Shown here piece by piece: positions 46,181 to 57,655 of a DNA stretch of 64,000 nt; position 1 is the first letter of the stretch; each line of letters starts with the position of its first letter. Under the pieces are notes generated by a model, which saw only the letters and a list, made by a program, of their open reading frames with translations, was not told the DNA's origin and did not search any database. The position numbers and the translations under genes are program-made. The DNA is from Ailurus styani (taxonomy: Eukaryota > Chordata > Mammalia > Carnivora > Ailuridae): positions 546,418 to 610,417 of the forward strand of contig LNAC01000754.1 in assembly GCA_002007465.1 (NCBI GenBank). Direction: 5' to 3'.

Positions 46181-46803
46181 TAGCTCAAGCTGGATAGTGA
46201 GTAGCCCTCCACTGATGGTCCATTGCCCGCCCTCAACTCCTGCATCACAGCCTTGGGTGATGCTCAGGACTCTGAATGAGAGCTTGGCTCCCATCTGGAA
46301 TTTGCAGTTTTATTTCAGTACTTTGCTGACTGAATGATACTAGTTAGCTTTTGGGGATTCTGGGACAACAAACACACGGGACCATGATTTTAGAAATAGC
46401 TAGTATTATATTGAGAAAAACTAAGGGAACTTAACAGAAGAAACCTTTTCAATATCACTTTGCTAGTTGTCAGTACAGTGTAGCATAGAGTTTAAAGTGT
46501 TTTATCCACATTTATGATTCGACCACAGCTTTGCTTCCTTCCTCTAGACATGGCAGATGGAATTTTTCATACACCTCTCACTCTCAGCTATCTAGATTTT
46601 AACTTGCCATGGGTCGTAAGGTGATATTTTGGCATTTTACAGGCTGTCTTTGTTGGATGCCAGAACGCTTGAAATCTTTTGGAATAGACAAGTGATTTTT
46701 GTTGTGAGAGCTTGGAAATTAAAATCAGTCAATTCAATCTTAGTCTTTTTTGGTTTATATTGTTTTTTTCTCTTGGTTTTTATTTCATTAAACATCTTTC
46801 CTG

Positions 46804-47137
46804 GGGTGCCTGGGAGGCTCCATCCTTTGAATGTCCAGAGCTTGATCTCAGCTCAGGTTTTTGTTTTGTTTTTTGTTTTTTAAGATTTTATTAATTTATT
46901 TGACAGAGATCACAAGTAGGCAGAGAGGCAGGCAGAGGGAGAGGGGGAAGCAGGCTCCCTGCTGAGCAGAGAGCCCGATTCGGGGCTCGATCCCAGGACC
47001 CTGAGATCGTGACCTGAGCCGAAGGCAGAGGCTTAACCCACTGAGCCACCCAAGCGCCCCTCAGCTCAGGTCTTGATCTCAGCGTCATGAGTTCAAGCCA
47101 TGTATTGGGCTTCATGCTGGCCTACTTAAAACAAACA
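46804..47137 (+). mobile_element. Can-SINE (older), interrupted by a second Can-SINE
   Basis: The head 'GGGGTGCCTGGGAGGCTC' runs to 46858, and the element resumes at 47072 ('CTTGATCTCAGCGTCATGAGTTCAAGCC', split) to an A-rich end near 47137. The body is short and diverged, in keeping with an older copy. Confidence 0.88.
46859..47060 (-). mobile_element. Can-SINE nested in the previous one, antisense, with target-site duplication
   Basis: It has a T tail, 'AAGATTTTATTAATTTATTTGACAGAG', 'ATCACAAGTAGGCAGAGAGG', and the tRNA-like head ending 'CCACCCAAGCGCCCC'. The direct repeat TCAGCTCAGGT at 46848-46858 and 47061-47071 is its target-site duplication and lies inside the host SINE. The AAGTAGGCAGAGAGG block is the wording I associate with musteloid SINEs. 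Confidence 0.95.
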
Positions 47138-48215
47138 AACCTTTCTAATTACACTGTGGTTGCTAATTACCTATAAATCACGTGAAAATAATAGGCTTCA
47201 TTTAAGCCTGACTTTGAGGAAAACAGCATAAGTCCTCTCACTGATTAGGAAAGCCCCTGTCTGTGATTGGCCTTGTTGGATATCTTAACTCAGGGGAGGG
47301 AGAATTCCCATGGAGGGTGAGCTGATGGACAATGCATGTCTTCTGCTTGGAGGAAATGAAGCCCACATGGAAGGCTGAGCAGATGAGTCCCAGCGCCTTC
47401 TACTGGTATCAAACCTGAGGACAGAATGGATCGTGAGTCCTCAGGCCTCTTTGTTCCATGAAAGCGAAGCTCTATTCAGGTATTCTCTGAAGAGTGTTTG
47501 CGTTTGTCTCTCATCCGTGGCAGAGTGCTGGCTTGACAGAATAGGGCGTTGAGGGGTGAGCTTTTTCTCTGGTAGAGACCACCTTCATCTAGTCTGAACC
47601 TTACAGAAAGTCCCTGCTGTCTCAGAAGACAATGACTTTCATCTCTTTATTTCAAGGCCCCTCCTCAGCTCAACCCAGCAAATGAGTACAAAGTACTTGC
47701 TCAGAACAAAGCTGAAGGAGGAGATGCTACTTGACAGGAATTGCAAAAGCTGATAAATGTGAGACGTGAGAGCTGGCCTTCGGCCCTGGTCTGAGTTCAG
47801 GGTAGGTGTGGAGGGGTGACGGTTCTCTGGAAACAAGAGAAGTGGAGACCGGATGCAAACCTCGTTTTTTTAAAAGGGCGGCGAAAAGTAGTTTTCTGAG
47901 TAGCTCACTCAAGGGTCTGAAAACTCAGCATGTTTAGAAGACCTTTCTGTTCCATCTGGTACTTTCTATCCCATGTGGTCCATTCTTTAGCCCAAGGAAC
48001 CTAAACCAAACTAAAGTTTGGGTGTGTTGACTCATCTAGGTGACCATGGGCTTAGGTGCTCTCAACTCAGAACTCACCTCACCACATATTGAAGAGCCTG
48101 TTAGAGACTCAAATTTGGGGTTCCAAGATGGTACAGTAATATTAGCCAAAGGCTAAACTCTATAAAACAAGCTGAGATTGGGAAGAAGGAGAAAGAAAAA
48201 AAATTGATGAGTATG
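47138..48215. other. Unassigned sequence
   Basis: No repeat or gene is recognised. Confidence 0.4.
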
Positions 48216-48300
48216 TCCATTTCTGTGTGTATATATATATAAAATATATTAATGTATTTATAATATGCTAATATGTAATATGCTACATATGTTTATATCT
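48216..48300. repeat. AT-rich simple sequence
   Basis: TATATATATAAAATATATTAATG and neighbouring AT-rich words. Confidence 0.7.
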
Positions 48301-49285
48301 ACAGCTCTAACTATGTATATCCCAATCCTCTGTGTGTGTGGTGTACCTACTAAAAGCCAAAGCACAGGGCAAAGCACTATGGGAAGTACGTTGTGGAATA
48401 AGGCACAGGTCCTCTTCTCAAGGAACCTAGAGGGGGATGTGGTGATAAACCCATTAACTATTCCAGAAACGCCTTTCTCCTTGATTTGGTAGGTGAACTA
48501 GGGTAATCTACCCCTGGATTTTGTGAGCAATAAAGAACAGAAAGCAGGTATCACAACATTTTCTGTGGTCAGTTTTTCTCTTTTCTACTCAGAGGCAGTG
48601 ATAATATTTCCAGTTGTACTGCCTGCTTTTAGAAAGGGTCTCTGCTGGTATCTACCCAGCACAGTCCCTCTTGGCTTCAGGATCTTGGCAAGAGCAGGTT
48701 CTAATTCTGAAGCACTCACATTCTTCATGGCTCTGACACCCCTCAGAGGTCTGCTTGTTTCTGACCCTGCAGACTAAGGTCATCACAGCTGTTTATTTGT
48801 CTGCTTCCAAACTCAGGACACATGGACAGCAGTAAATCCTTCATTTGCCAAAGTTAATCACCGCCATGTTATAGCTTGTATCATTCCAACTGCCCATTGG
48901 GAAAGCCTTGAAAATATAGATGGGATTTGTTCTCCAGGAAATAAGTTCAACAAACCAGATTGGTGAGACTACACAGAGGGAGAAGTTGGGAGTCAGGGTC
49001 CCTCCTTGGATAATATCTTCTTCCAGTCCTGTCAAGGTCCAAATTGAAGACTTGCTTACATTCCAAGGAGAGACTAGTGACAACTTTTTGAGTTGAGGGA
49101 AGCAATGAAAGCAAGAGATGAGGGAAGCAATGAAAGGTTTTATTGGCTCTTTGATTAAACATTTTAAAAACTAAAGTACCGATGAAAATCTAATGAATGT
49201 TACTCATGTTTCCACCGTGAATATGAAAAAGTGTTAACATTTTATCATGTTCACTTCAGATGATTTTTATTAAAAATATTATTTA
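48301..49285. other. Unassigned sequence
   Basis: Nothing is recognised. A tandem 17-base word (GAGGGAAGCAATGAAAG) occurs twice at about 49095-49136. Confidence 0.4.
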
Positions 49286-49289
49286 AATA

Positions 49290-50435
49290 ATATTGTTATT
49301 AAGAAATAAAATATTTGGGGAAAAAAAGGAAGACTCCCACATTCCTCTTCCTGGTCCCATTCCCCCCATGATGCCCCCCAAAAGGAAACGCTGTCAAACT
49401 TTGGTGTGTACGTAGTAAGACTTTTTTCCTTTTGACTGCATACACATCCACATCCACAGATAGTATGGAACATTGTTGTAGTATCTTTAAACATTATCTC
49501 TATCTTTTGACAACCTGTTTTTATTTGATCAACACTATTTTTGGAGAACTATGCATGTTGTTGTGTATATAGAATTCATTCATTTTGACCGCTGGGCAGT
49601 GTTCCATGATACCAGTGTAACGTGCTTTATTGATGCATTCTTGTCCATCATTTCCATGTTTTTGCTGTTGTGACAAAGCTGTAATGCACACTCATATATA
49701 TCCATCCTGTGGCAGAAATGTGTGAGGTTTCATTTTCGCATGTTTTGATTTGTTTTTTTAAGCTATATACCTAAAATTGGTATTTTTAGAACTATCTTAT
49801 TATTTATTTCCAAATGGCTCTCCAGAGTGACTACAGTCATTGCCAACCCAAAGTGTTTTGAGAGTTCTTGTTTCTCTTTTGTCCTTTGCAAGACTCAGTG
49901 TATCCAGACTTTTTTTTTGACCTAATACTTTCTATTGTTTTCATTCTTAATTATTTCTGTGTTCTTGATTTCTTAATGATTCATGTTAGATGTTTCTGTG
50001 TTTCATTATTCCTTTAAAGGATTATCTTTTATTGATTTATTTTTTTATTTTTCTAGTTATTAATTTTACCTCTTCTTTCCTCTTACTTCCTATGGGTTTA
50101 CTCAGTTATTTTCTGATTTGCAGTTAACTTATTTATTTTCATTCATTCTTTTAAGCTTAAAATCAATTCACTTTTGTCTACCTGTTTCTAAGTATTGCTT
50201 TAACTACATCCCAGAAGTTGTGCAGCAAATCTTTGACATTTGTAAGTCTAGGTATTTTGTAGGCAATTTCCTCCCTGTCCATTAATCATTTAGGAGTTTG
50301 CTTTTTTCTTTGTCTCTAAATCATTATGTCTTTCCTGTCCTTTTATTGTTGGTTTCTAATTTATTGGCATATAGTCACAAATATGATCTGTTTGATATTC
50401 TTTGAACGTTTGGGAGGGTTCACTTGAACTCTTGC
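49290..50435 (-). mobile_element. Old L1/HAL1-like sequence, antisense
   Basis: 49480-49890 resembles antisense L1 C-terminal sequence ('GTTGTGACAAAGCTGTAATG', 'TATATACCTAAAATTGGTA', 'CAAATGGCTCTCCAGAGTGAC'). 50150-50435 resembles the antisense endonuclease region ('ACTACATCCCAGAAGTTGTGC', 'CACAAATATGATCTGTTTGATATTC'). It is strongly diverged, possibly two elements. Confidence 0.62.
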
Positions 50436-50439
50436 ACCT

Positions 50440-51165
50440 GGCACATTTTTGTAACTCTGTGAGGTATGCTAAAAACAAATGTGCGATTTTGGTTTTCTTC
50501 AACTCCTAAACTTGCTTCTTGCATGGTCTTCCTCTTCTTGGAAAATGATGGCACTCATTTTTCTGTTTCTTGGATCAAAAGCTTCAGAGTCATCTTTAAC
50601 TCCTTACTTTTTCTCACACCAGTGTGCAATTTATCCATGTGTCCAGTTGGCTTTGCCTTCAATATATAGCTTGGATCTGGCTATTGAAACCACTTCAATG
50701 ACCACACCATAACTGTGGTCTGCTGTTGCAGCTGCTTCCACTCGGGTCAACATTTCTTGTCATTACTTGCCAGCAGTGAGAATGGTCCTTTAAATATGTA
50801 AATCAAATCATGTTGCTCCTCTGCTCAAAAGCTGCCAAAGTCTTCGCATTTCTTTCAGAGTAAAATCCACAGTCTCTGCCTGTGGCCTTCCGCCTTGCCT
50901 TGAACCCCATGATCTAGTTTCCTGTTACCTCTCTAATCCTATTTTAGGGTAATCTTTTCCTCCCTTTCTTTGGATCACTTGATGTTGCCTCAGGACCTTT
51001 GCACATCTGCCACAGGTTCATCTGCCTGACATTCACATGTGTTGCTATGCTGCTTCATGCAGGTCTCTACCCGTAGGTCTTCCTGACTACCCTATTTCAG
51101 ATAGCACCCCTAAATATCCTCACTCCACCACCACTTTTTCCTTTTTATGTGATTTTTCTCCCCCC
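50440..51165 (+). repeat. L2 LINE, long copy
   Basis: Ordered L2 wording: 'AGAGTCATCTTTAACTCC', 'AATCAAATCATGTTGCTCCTCTGCTCAAAAGC' (split), 'AGTAAAATCCACAGTCTCTGCCTGTGGCC' (split), 'CCCATGATCTAGTTTCC', 'GCCTCAGGACCTTTGCACATC', 'GTCTTCCTGACTACCCTATTTC'. This is the best-preserved L2 in the window. Confidence 0.85.
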
Positions 51166-51183
51166 GTCTTCCTCTGTACCTCC

Positions 51184-51232
51184 CCTTACTCTTGCTCTCT
51201 CTCGAATAAATAAATAAAATCTTAAAAAAAAA
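51184..51232 (+). mobile_element. Can-SINE tail fragment
   Basis: 'CTTGCTCTCTCTCGAATAAATAAATAAAATC' (split) and A tail; only the 3' part is present. Confidence 0.8.
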
Positions 51233-51242
51233 GTAAAAAAAA

Positions 51243-51300
51243 GAATGAAATCTTGTCATCCGTGACAACACAGATGTACCTAGAGGGTGTTATGTGCATT
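51243..51300 (+). mobile_element. Short L1 3' fragment
   Basis: 'AATGAAATCTTGTCATCCGTGACAACACAGATGTACCTAGAGGGTGTTATG' (split) matches the carnivore L1 wording 'gaatcttgccatttgcaacaacatgaatggagctaaagagtattatg', also seen at 1-732. Confidence 0.7.
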
Positions 51301-51440
51301 TTTTTTTCAGGAGTTAAATCATCGTCTTGTTGATTTTGTTGGATATCTTCTTGATCCTGTGTTTCCTTACTGCTTTTGAATTTTAGTTTTCTGTTTGATC
51401 TAGAGTAGAAGTTATCTTTAAAATTTTTTTTAAATATCTA

Positions 51441-51635
51441 GGGGCACCTGGGTGGCTTAGTCGGTTGAGCGTTTGCCTTCGGCTCAGGTCATGATCCCAG
51501 AGTTCTGGGATCCAGCCTCACATAGGGCTCCTTGCTCAGCAGGGAGCCTGTTTCTCCCTCTCACTCTGGGGCTCCCCCTGCTTGTGCTCTCTGTTTATCA
51601 AACAAACAAATAAAATCTAAAAAAAAAAAAAAATC
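51441..51635 (+). mobile_element. Can-SINE, full length with target-site duplication
   Basis: The head is 'GGGGCACCTGGGTGGCTTAG', with a CT block and tail 'CAAACAAACAAATAAAATC' and A run. Flanks TAAATATCTA at 51431-51440 and 51636-51645 are identical. Confidence 0.95.
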
Positions 51636-51645
51636 TAAATATCTA

Positions 51646-52110
51646 TCATACTTCGCCGATTTGCACTAGCTACCGTGTGGCTCCCTGAGAATCTCAAACC
51701 AGAAGTAGGCTTTATGTTAGTGGACTGGGGTTCCTGTCCCATCATGGTTGGTATTATGGATATTGCATACCCAGTACTTAACAGCTTATCACACATCTGC
51801 TCTGTGGGGCTTGCTTTGTCCTTCCCGTCTCACACATCCATGGTTTGATGCGATCCACAGCCCTTTCCCAGTATTTTTTCCCTTCGGGTTGGGAGACCCT
51901 ACCAGATGCCAGTTTTATGCTGTGAGTTGGGCTTGCATTTCTGATTCAGAGTTTAGTCCTTGATAAACTTCTTACCGTCTTTGTCTATTTCTGTGCTTAG
52001 AAGTCAACAGTACCATAGTTCCAGCATTTGCTGCTTGCTATTGTTCAGTACTTTTGTGGTGTTTGGAGAAATTTACCTTGCGTTAGGTATAGATACAACC
52101 TCTAGTTTTC
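51646..52110. other. Unassigned sequence
   Basis: Nothing is recognised. The short frames here do not look like a gene. Confidence 0.4.
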
Positions 52111-52111
52111 C

Positions 52112-52216
52112 CTGCTCCGCAGGGAGCCTGCTTCCCCTCTCCCACTCCCCCTGCTTGTGGGTTTCTCTCTCTCTCTGTCAAATAAATAAATAAATCTTTA
52201 AAAAAATAAAATAAAG
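52112..52216 (+). mobile_element. Can-SINE, 5' truncated
   Basis: 'CTCCGCAGGGAGCCTGCTTC' through a CT block to 'AAATAAATAAATAAATC' and an A-rich end; the tRNA-like head is absent. Confidence 0.9.
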
Positions 52217-52279
52217 TTGCTTTTTTGTGTTATTTTGAGGAAGAGGTTTTGAATATGTAAATCCACAGTGCCATCTTGG

Positions 52280-53265
52280 TTAGAAATCTTTAGTATTTAA
52301 ACTAAAAAATTATCTTGATTGTAGAAGAATTCATGCTTATTATCATAGTTTTGGTAACTATAGAAAAGTGTCTAGAAAATATTTATGTAACCAGTAATAA
52401 TTATAATTAACATTTCAGTGTGTTGTCTAAGTTTTGCTTTTCACTAAATCGGATTCATACTGTATATTTAGATTTCTATCATTCTCCTTTATTCCAGACA
52501 TTATAGGGTGGATTTACTGTGTCATTAAATAATCTTCAAAAGCAATTTTTTTAACAGCTTCTTAATGCCCCAACATATGGAGGTACTATAAAACATAAAT
52601 CATCAAAAAGTTAATATCTCTCATAGTATAAATTAACATGTATTTACCGAGTAAAAGTATGAATATTTTTAAGGTACTTGATACATAGTGAAGCATTTCT
52701 ATCTAAATATGGTATTTCCAGTTTATATTCCAGTGGTAACATAACCAGTCTCTAGCCAGTACTAAGTATTATTTCTCTAACTTTACCTGGTTGAGAGATG
52801 GAAAATTCTCTTTATATGTTTGTGCTTTGAAAAATTCCTGTATCTATTTGTGTCTTTCTATTTTAATTTCTACTTAAAATTTATTTCAAAAAAGACTCTA
52901 GGTCTCTTTCATTTTTTGGTTTGCTGGGAGAACCAGTTTTAATATTTTCTGCTTTTTATAATTTCTACTTATATGCTCTTTTTCCTCCTTCAGCCTCTTC
53001 CTGTGTGTTTTCTTTCACTTTATGATTCCTTTGGCTGATTGTTTAATTCATTTTAGTTACCTCTTATTTATTTGCAGCCTTATATATTTATTACTGCTGT
53101 ATCTATATTCTGTAAGCTTTGACATGAATATACTTATTTTCATTATTTCCAAAGTAGGTCGCAGTTATGATATTACTTACAATCTTTGGTCCAATTGTTT
53201 TAGGAAATTTCCAATTTTATTTCAATTTTGCTAAAATTTTTAATTGTAATTCTAGTTACAGATAT
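52280..53265 (-). repeat. AT-rich, old LINE-like sequence (uncertain)
   Basis: 'GTTTTGCTTTTCACTAAATC' and 'TTATTCCAGACATTATAGGG' resemble antisense ends of old LINEs, and much of the rest is T-rich in the L1-antisense style. There is no clear anchor. Confidence 0.3.
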
Positions 53266-53269
53266 TTGA

Positions 53270-53356
53270 TACTAGATACTGACATTTGAGAATATGATTC
53301 ACAGACCTGTACCCCTGAAGCAAATAATACTTTATATGTTGATTTAAAAAAAAAAC
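53270..53356 (+). mobile_element. Carnivore L1 extreme 3' end
   Basis: 'ATGATTCACAGACCTGTACCCCTGAAGC' (split, 53295-53322) then 'AATACTTTATATGTTGATTT' and an A tail is the carnivore L1 3' terminus, strongly 5' truncated. Confidence 0.75.
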
Positions 53357-55215
53357 CTCATGAAACATATTGAATGAAAGGTCAAATTTTAAATGCCATA
53401 AGGGTGTTAGAAGAAAGTCTATATTTTCTTTTTTGAAGAGTATAAGGATATGTATGTGTATGTACATAAGTTTGTATAGTTATTCACATTTATATTATTC
53501 AGAGGTTTCATTCCTTTTAAAATTCATTTAACCTATTATAGGCTGACAGTTGTATGATGTTTCTCAGCTCATTGTTTCTGGTACTTTCTGGAGTATATAT
53601 TCTGGTGTTTGATTTTATTGTCACAAAATACTATCTTCTTTTCCCAGGCTCTTGCTTTCTGCTTGAAATGTTGTTGCTGTTCTTGCCTTCTTTAAGACTT
53701 TCCCATATGCCATTGTTTCCATTTTTAAACCATTTTTAAACTTTATTTAAATGTGTTTAGTGATCTATATCATTTGATTTTTCTAACACAAATTATTACA
53801 AATATTTATGGAATTTAAGTCTATTGCTGTAACATTAGTTTGGGTTGAATTTTGCCACCTTTCCTGAGCTTTCTTGCTTTTTACCTTTTTTATTCTAGGC
53901 TTTGTTTTCATCTTATGTAGAGATTTGTAAGATTGAAATCCTTTCACTGATTTTACTAGTGGTGATTCTTTTGCTTATTAAATGCATATTGAGCTATATT
54001 TGTCTATCCAATTCAAGAACAAGTTGCTAATGAGGAATTCAAATTACCTGGGCTTAACCTGACTTTCTCCTTTTCTGTATTTACCAGTTACTCCTTTTAT
54101 CTGGCATTATGATATCAACATTTTATCATGAAGTTCTGATTTGTTTTGCATACACAACACCTTTTCAAATTTTGAATTTCATTGTGTGCCCATGTAACAG
54201 TTCATCATATTTGATCCTAAAAATTAATTGGTTTCAAAGTTCTTTGCCATTTCTTTTATACTTTAAGTGTTAGAGTCTTGAGTTCCTGATTTCTCTTTAT
54301 CAGTTGACAGGTATTCATTTTTTTTCTGCCTTCTCAGGAAGGAAACATGAATGATTTATCTTTCATGATTTTAAGCTTAGCAAAATGTCTTTCTGCCAAC
54401 TTTGCACATGAACAACCTGGATATAAATCTCTCAAGTTACAAACTTTTCCAGTCACTACTCTGTACAAATTGTTTCATTGTCTTCTGACATTTGATTTTG
54501 CAAAGAAGGGTGAGGCCTCCTTATTTTTGCTACTTTAGAGAGAAGCTTTTATTTGTCTTTTGATTTTTGTAAGAGTTTAAATTTACCATTGAAATTTAAA
54601 ATGAAATGACACATCCTTGATGTTTCTGGTCATTTAAATTTTTATTTGGTTCTTCCTAAGCCCTTTTACTTACAAGTTTTTTGATAATAAATTCTCTGTT
54701 GTTTGGATTTCCGTCTCAGTAACACCTCTCTTTATTTAGATCTAAATTGTCTTCCATGTCTTCCATCTTCTCTATTTCTTTTTCTCCTCTAAATATTGGG
54801 AAATCTTTTCAAAATTTTTTTCTGCATTCATTTAATGTTTTGTGGTGTCACTCGTGTTTTACTGTCTCCAATATGGATTATCATCTTACCACTGTGTTTT
54901 GGGCTTCTTTAGCTACTTTCTTAATTCAGCCAGCTTCCTTATCATCTCTTTGTTCATTTGCGAAAAAGCTATCTTTTGACAATCTGATTTTTTTTGACAG
55001 AGTGAGTGCTTTTTTTTTCCCCTATATTTTTTGGATAGCAAATAGATGTGTTCTCAATCTTTTTTCTGTCTCATGTAGAAATCAATTTTCAAGTATATCA
55101 TCTTTTCCCAGATCAGTAGGGAACATTTTCTTTCCTAAGTGCTATTGTTGTCTTTTTTTACAGACTCTAGAGTGGCAGATGTGTATGTGTTTCTATGTCC
55201 TCATCTTTGAATAGG
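53357..55215 (-). repeat. T-rich sequence, probably old L1 5' part in antisense (uncertain)
   Basis: T/C-rich throughout. 'CATTGTCTTCTGACATTTGATTTTGC' (split, 54477) resembles antisense 5' sequence of old L1s. The longest frame in the window (155 codons, 54747-55214 plus; rich in F, S, L, C) is here and is explained by T-rich composition. I do not call it a gene. Confidence 0.35.
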
Positions 55216-55387
55216 ACTACTTCTAGCCTAGTACCAACAGGCAGCCTTTGTGGATTGTTCCTTGCTTCAGTCCCACTCTAATTTGATAGGAGTTTAATCT
55301 TGAAAATTGAAGTCATGTCACTTAATCTGAAATGTTGAAGAGGAAGCATTTCCTTGTATGAATCTTCTGAATTGAGTTTTATATACT

Positions 55388-55570
55388 TTAACTGACAACT
55401 GAATATTTTGAATAAGCTAGACTATCAGATAGACTTTTCAGTTTTTCTTTGAACAGTGCTACATGCAGACTATGTTCATCAGTAGATGCTTCTCTTAGTA
55501 CTCTTTCCTTATTGTAAAGCTTTTCTGCAGAGGGATATCTCTCTCCAAAATCTACCCCTATTTTCTTCAT
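55388..55570 (-). other. Short minus-strand open frame of protein-like composition, unrecognised
   Basis: A 60-codon frame from an ATG at 55570 to a stop at 55388. Its peptide is rich in K, E and S with a plausible helical part (ALFKEKLKSLSDSLAYSK). The frame stays open about 10 codons upstream of the ATG to a stop. It lies next to T-rich repeat DNA, whose complement favours K and E, so chance is a real explanation. It could also be the last piece of a decayed retrocopy. I recognise no family. Confidence 0.15.
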
Positions 55571-56015
55571 TGTTTGATTGACAGGGTATAAGATGAATGG
55601 CTATAGAGAGGGAAACTGAAGAGACTGGAAATACAGATTAGGATTCTAGCCCTGTACAGCTCATAAGTCAATTATCAAATGGATGATCAAAGTGGTGATA
55701 GAGTGGGTGGTGTCTAATGACATAGCTTAAACCAACTGTTTTCCCTATTCCACTTCTTCAAATATATATAAATGTGGAAAGCATTCAGTTTGGGTGCAGA
55801 ATATAATAAATGTTAAGAAACCCTAAGGTTCCGGGTCAGGACCTCAAGGCCATCCTCTTGTAGAGGGGATGATGTGGGGATGCCATATAGGCCCCAGACT
55901 ACTTAATTCTTTTTTTAAACAAAAGAGGTAATCGCCTACCTGTTTCTGCTGCACCCAAAGTGTTTGAAAGTCACTGAAACATTAACAAGTTCGAAGTTGT
56001 CTGCTCCAGCTCCTT
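55571..56015. other. Unassigned sequence
   Basis: Nothing is recognised. Confidence 0.4.
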
Positions 56016-56019
56016 TAGT

Positions 56020-56335
56020 AGGCAGATAATGTGAAATGTAAGATGAGCACTGAATGACCAAAGATGTCAGGCACATAAAGATGAGATCAGAAAGCCGAAA
56101 AGGCAGGAGAGCTGGTGCAGAGATGTTAAGTAGAGGGTCTAAAATAAAGCCAGTATAGTTGGAATGTAGTAGGCTAACAGAAAAATCATGTGAGACCAGA
56201 ATGGAGAGAGATGCAGGGTCCAGAAAAAAAAAACAAACATTTTTTAAATGAGAGTAAGGAGTTTGTATTTAATAAAAATTTTATAAGAAGGCCTAGGGAG
56301 AGGGGCGTTTAAAGTGGTAAGAAAAATAATGAGTT
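56020..56335 (-). repeat. L2 LINE fragment, antisense
   Basis: 'GCCAGTATAGTTGGAATGTAGTAGG' (split), 'AGATGCAGGGTCCAG', 'GTAAGGAGTTTGTATTTAATAAAAATTTTATAAGAAGGCC' (split) and 'GGGCGTTTAAAGTGG' keep the antisense L2 order. An A run is inserted at 56227-56236. Confidence 0.65.
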
Positions 56336-56357
56336 AACGACAAAGGTTGCATGTTTT

Positions 56358-56475
56358 GTTTCATTCATTCACCCATTCGTTCATTCATTTATTCATATTT
56401 TCTTTCATAAACTGAATAAGCACACATTTATCAAATAACCACTAAGTATTAGGCACTCTGATGGGGTTATATCTT
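56358..56475 (-). repeat. ATTC-rich L2 3' end, antisense
   Basis: 'TTCATTCATTCACCCATTCGTTCATTCATTTATTC' (split) then 'ACCACTAAGTATTAGGCACTCTG' is the antisense L2 end motif. Confidence 0.55.
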
Positions 56476-56479
56476 AGGA

Positions 56480-56660
56480 TTCCCAGTTGCTAATATGGAA
56501 GCATTTCCATTATGTCATGTAACTTCTCTACTTGACAGCGTGCTTTGTGTGAGCAGGATTTGCACTCTCGTATATTTGAATCTTGTGTTCCTTACAGTAC
56601 CTGGCTTATGGTGGTCCATATAAGATGGCAAGTAAAGATATGAATGATATGAATATTAAT
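56480..56660 (+). repeat. L2/MIR-type 3' end (weak)
   Basis: 'GTGTGAGCAGGATTTGCACTC', 'GTTCCTTACAGTACCTGGCTTATGG' and 'TAAAGATATGAATGATATG' resemble the L2 3' terminus ('gagggcagggac... cagtgcctggcacatagtagg ... gttgaatgaatg'). Confidence 0.4.
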
Positions 56661-57259
56661 GATAAGTAATATTACGTTATATACACTTAGAGGTCTCTGG
56701 AATAGGGGAGGAATATTTCTAAAAAACAGTTAAGAGACAGTCTTCATCAGTGACCAGGCTTCCCCACTGGTTAGAAACCCATAGTGTCTTTGCAGGACTG
56801 ATCAGTCAATTGGACACATTGAATCTTTCAATCAGGCTAAATCAGCTGCCCTTTCTATAGATAGATTTGTTGGGTCTCTGCCACATCACATTTGGTCATA
56901 GTGACATAAAATAGTCAAGACTTGTCCTTTCAGTTGTCAACTAAAGAGTTTCTTGTAGATGCTTAGTGAAGTCTCATGGCTAAAGTGTATATGAATTCAA
57001 AGAGAGCTCCACGTCCTCCACACTACTGTGGTTTTCACAACATATACAGTCTTCTAACATATATTCCCAAGATTTTCAACAGTGGAACATCTGTTTTACT
57101 TTGAGGTAGCTATGATAAGCATCTGCTTAGAGGAATGATTTGAACAAAACCAGGGCACATTTGTTTGCCATGTTATGGATTATCTAGTCTTACATTGTTT
57201 ATGAATAAATCATACAGGATGGATAAACTGGTAACCACAACAGCATGTTTTATGCTAGG
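56661..57259. other. Unassigned sequence
   Basis: Nothing is recognised. Confidence 0.4.
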
Positions 57260-57327
57260 TTTAAAACATAAATTTATGCATTTGTAAATTTTTTTCCCTG
57301 TAGAAACTAAAAAATTTATGTTTTAAA
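57260..57327. repeat. Perfect 16-bp inverted repeat with 36-base loop
   Basis: Arm TTTAAAACATAAATTT at 57260-57275 and its exact reverse complement AAATTTATGTTTTAAA at 57312-57327. It could form a hairpin. No transposon family or function is recognised. Confidence 0.9.
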
Positions 57328-57534
57328 TAGGAGATAACATGGATTTTGACTATAGATCAGCAGTTGGGTGCACAGATTCCAGAAATTCCTTTAGTAAATT
57401 AAAACCCAACTGGCTGATTAAGAGCCCTAGTGTTCACAACTGACATTCAATGCACTAAGTATAAGTGAGTCAAGGATAAAAATACAGTATTGTATGAGAA
57501 AACAGTAAGACACACTCCACATTTGTATAGTACT

Positions 57535-57655
57535 TAACATTTTATCCTCAAAACTTGTTTTAAAAATAAGAATGTAATGAAGGTTCACAAAGGTTCAGGG
57601 ACTTCTTAAAGCCACACAGGCAATTTAGTAACAGTCTGAATTGAAAATCACGTCT
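57535..57655 (-). repeat. MIR-like fragment, antisense
   Basis: 'ACATTTTATCCTCAAAACTTG', 'AGGTTCACAAAGGTTCAGGGACTTCTTAAAGCCACACAGGCAATTTAG' (split) follows antisense MIR. Confidence 0.55.
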
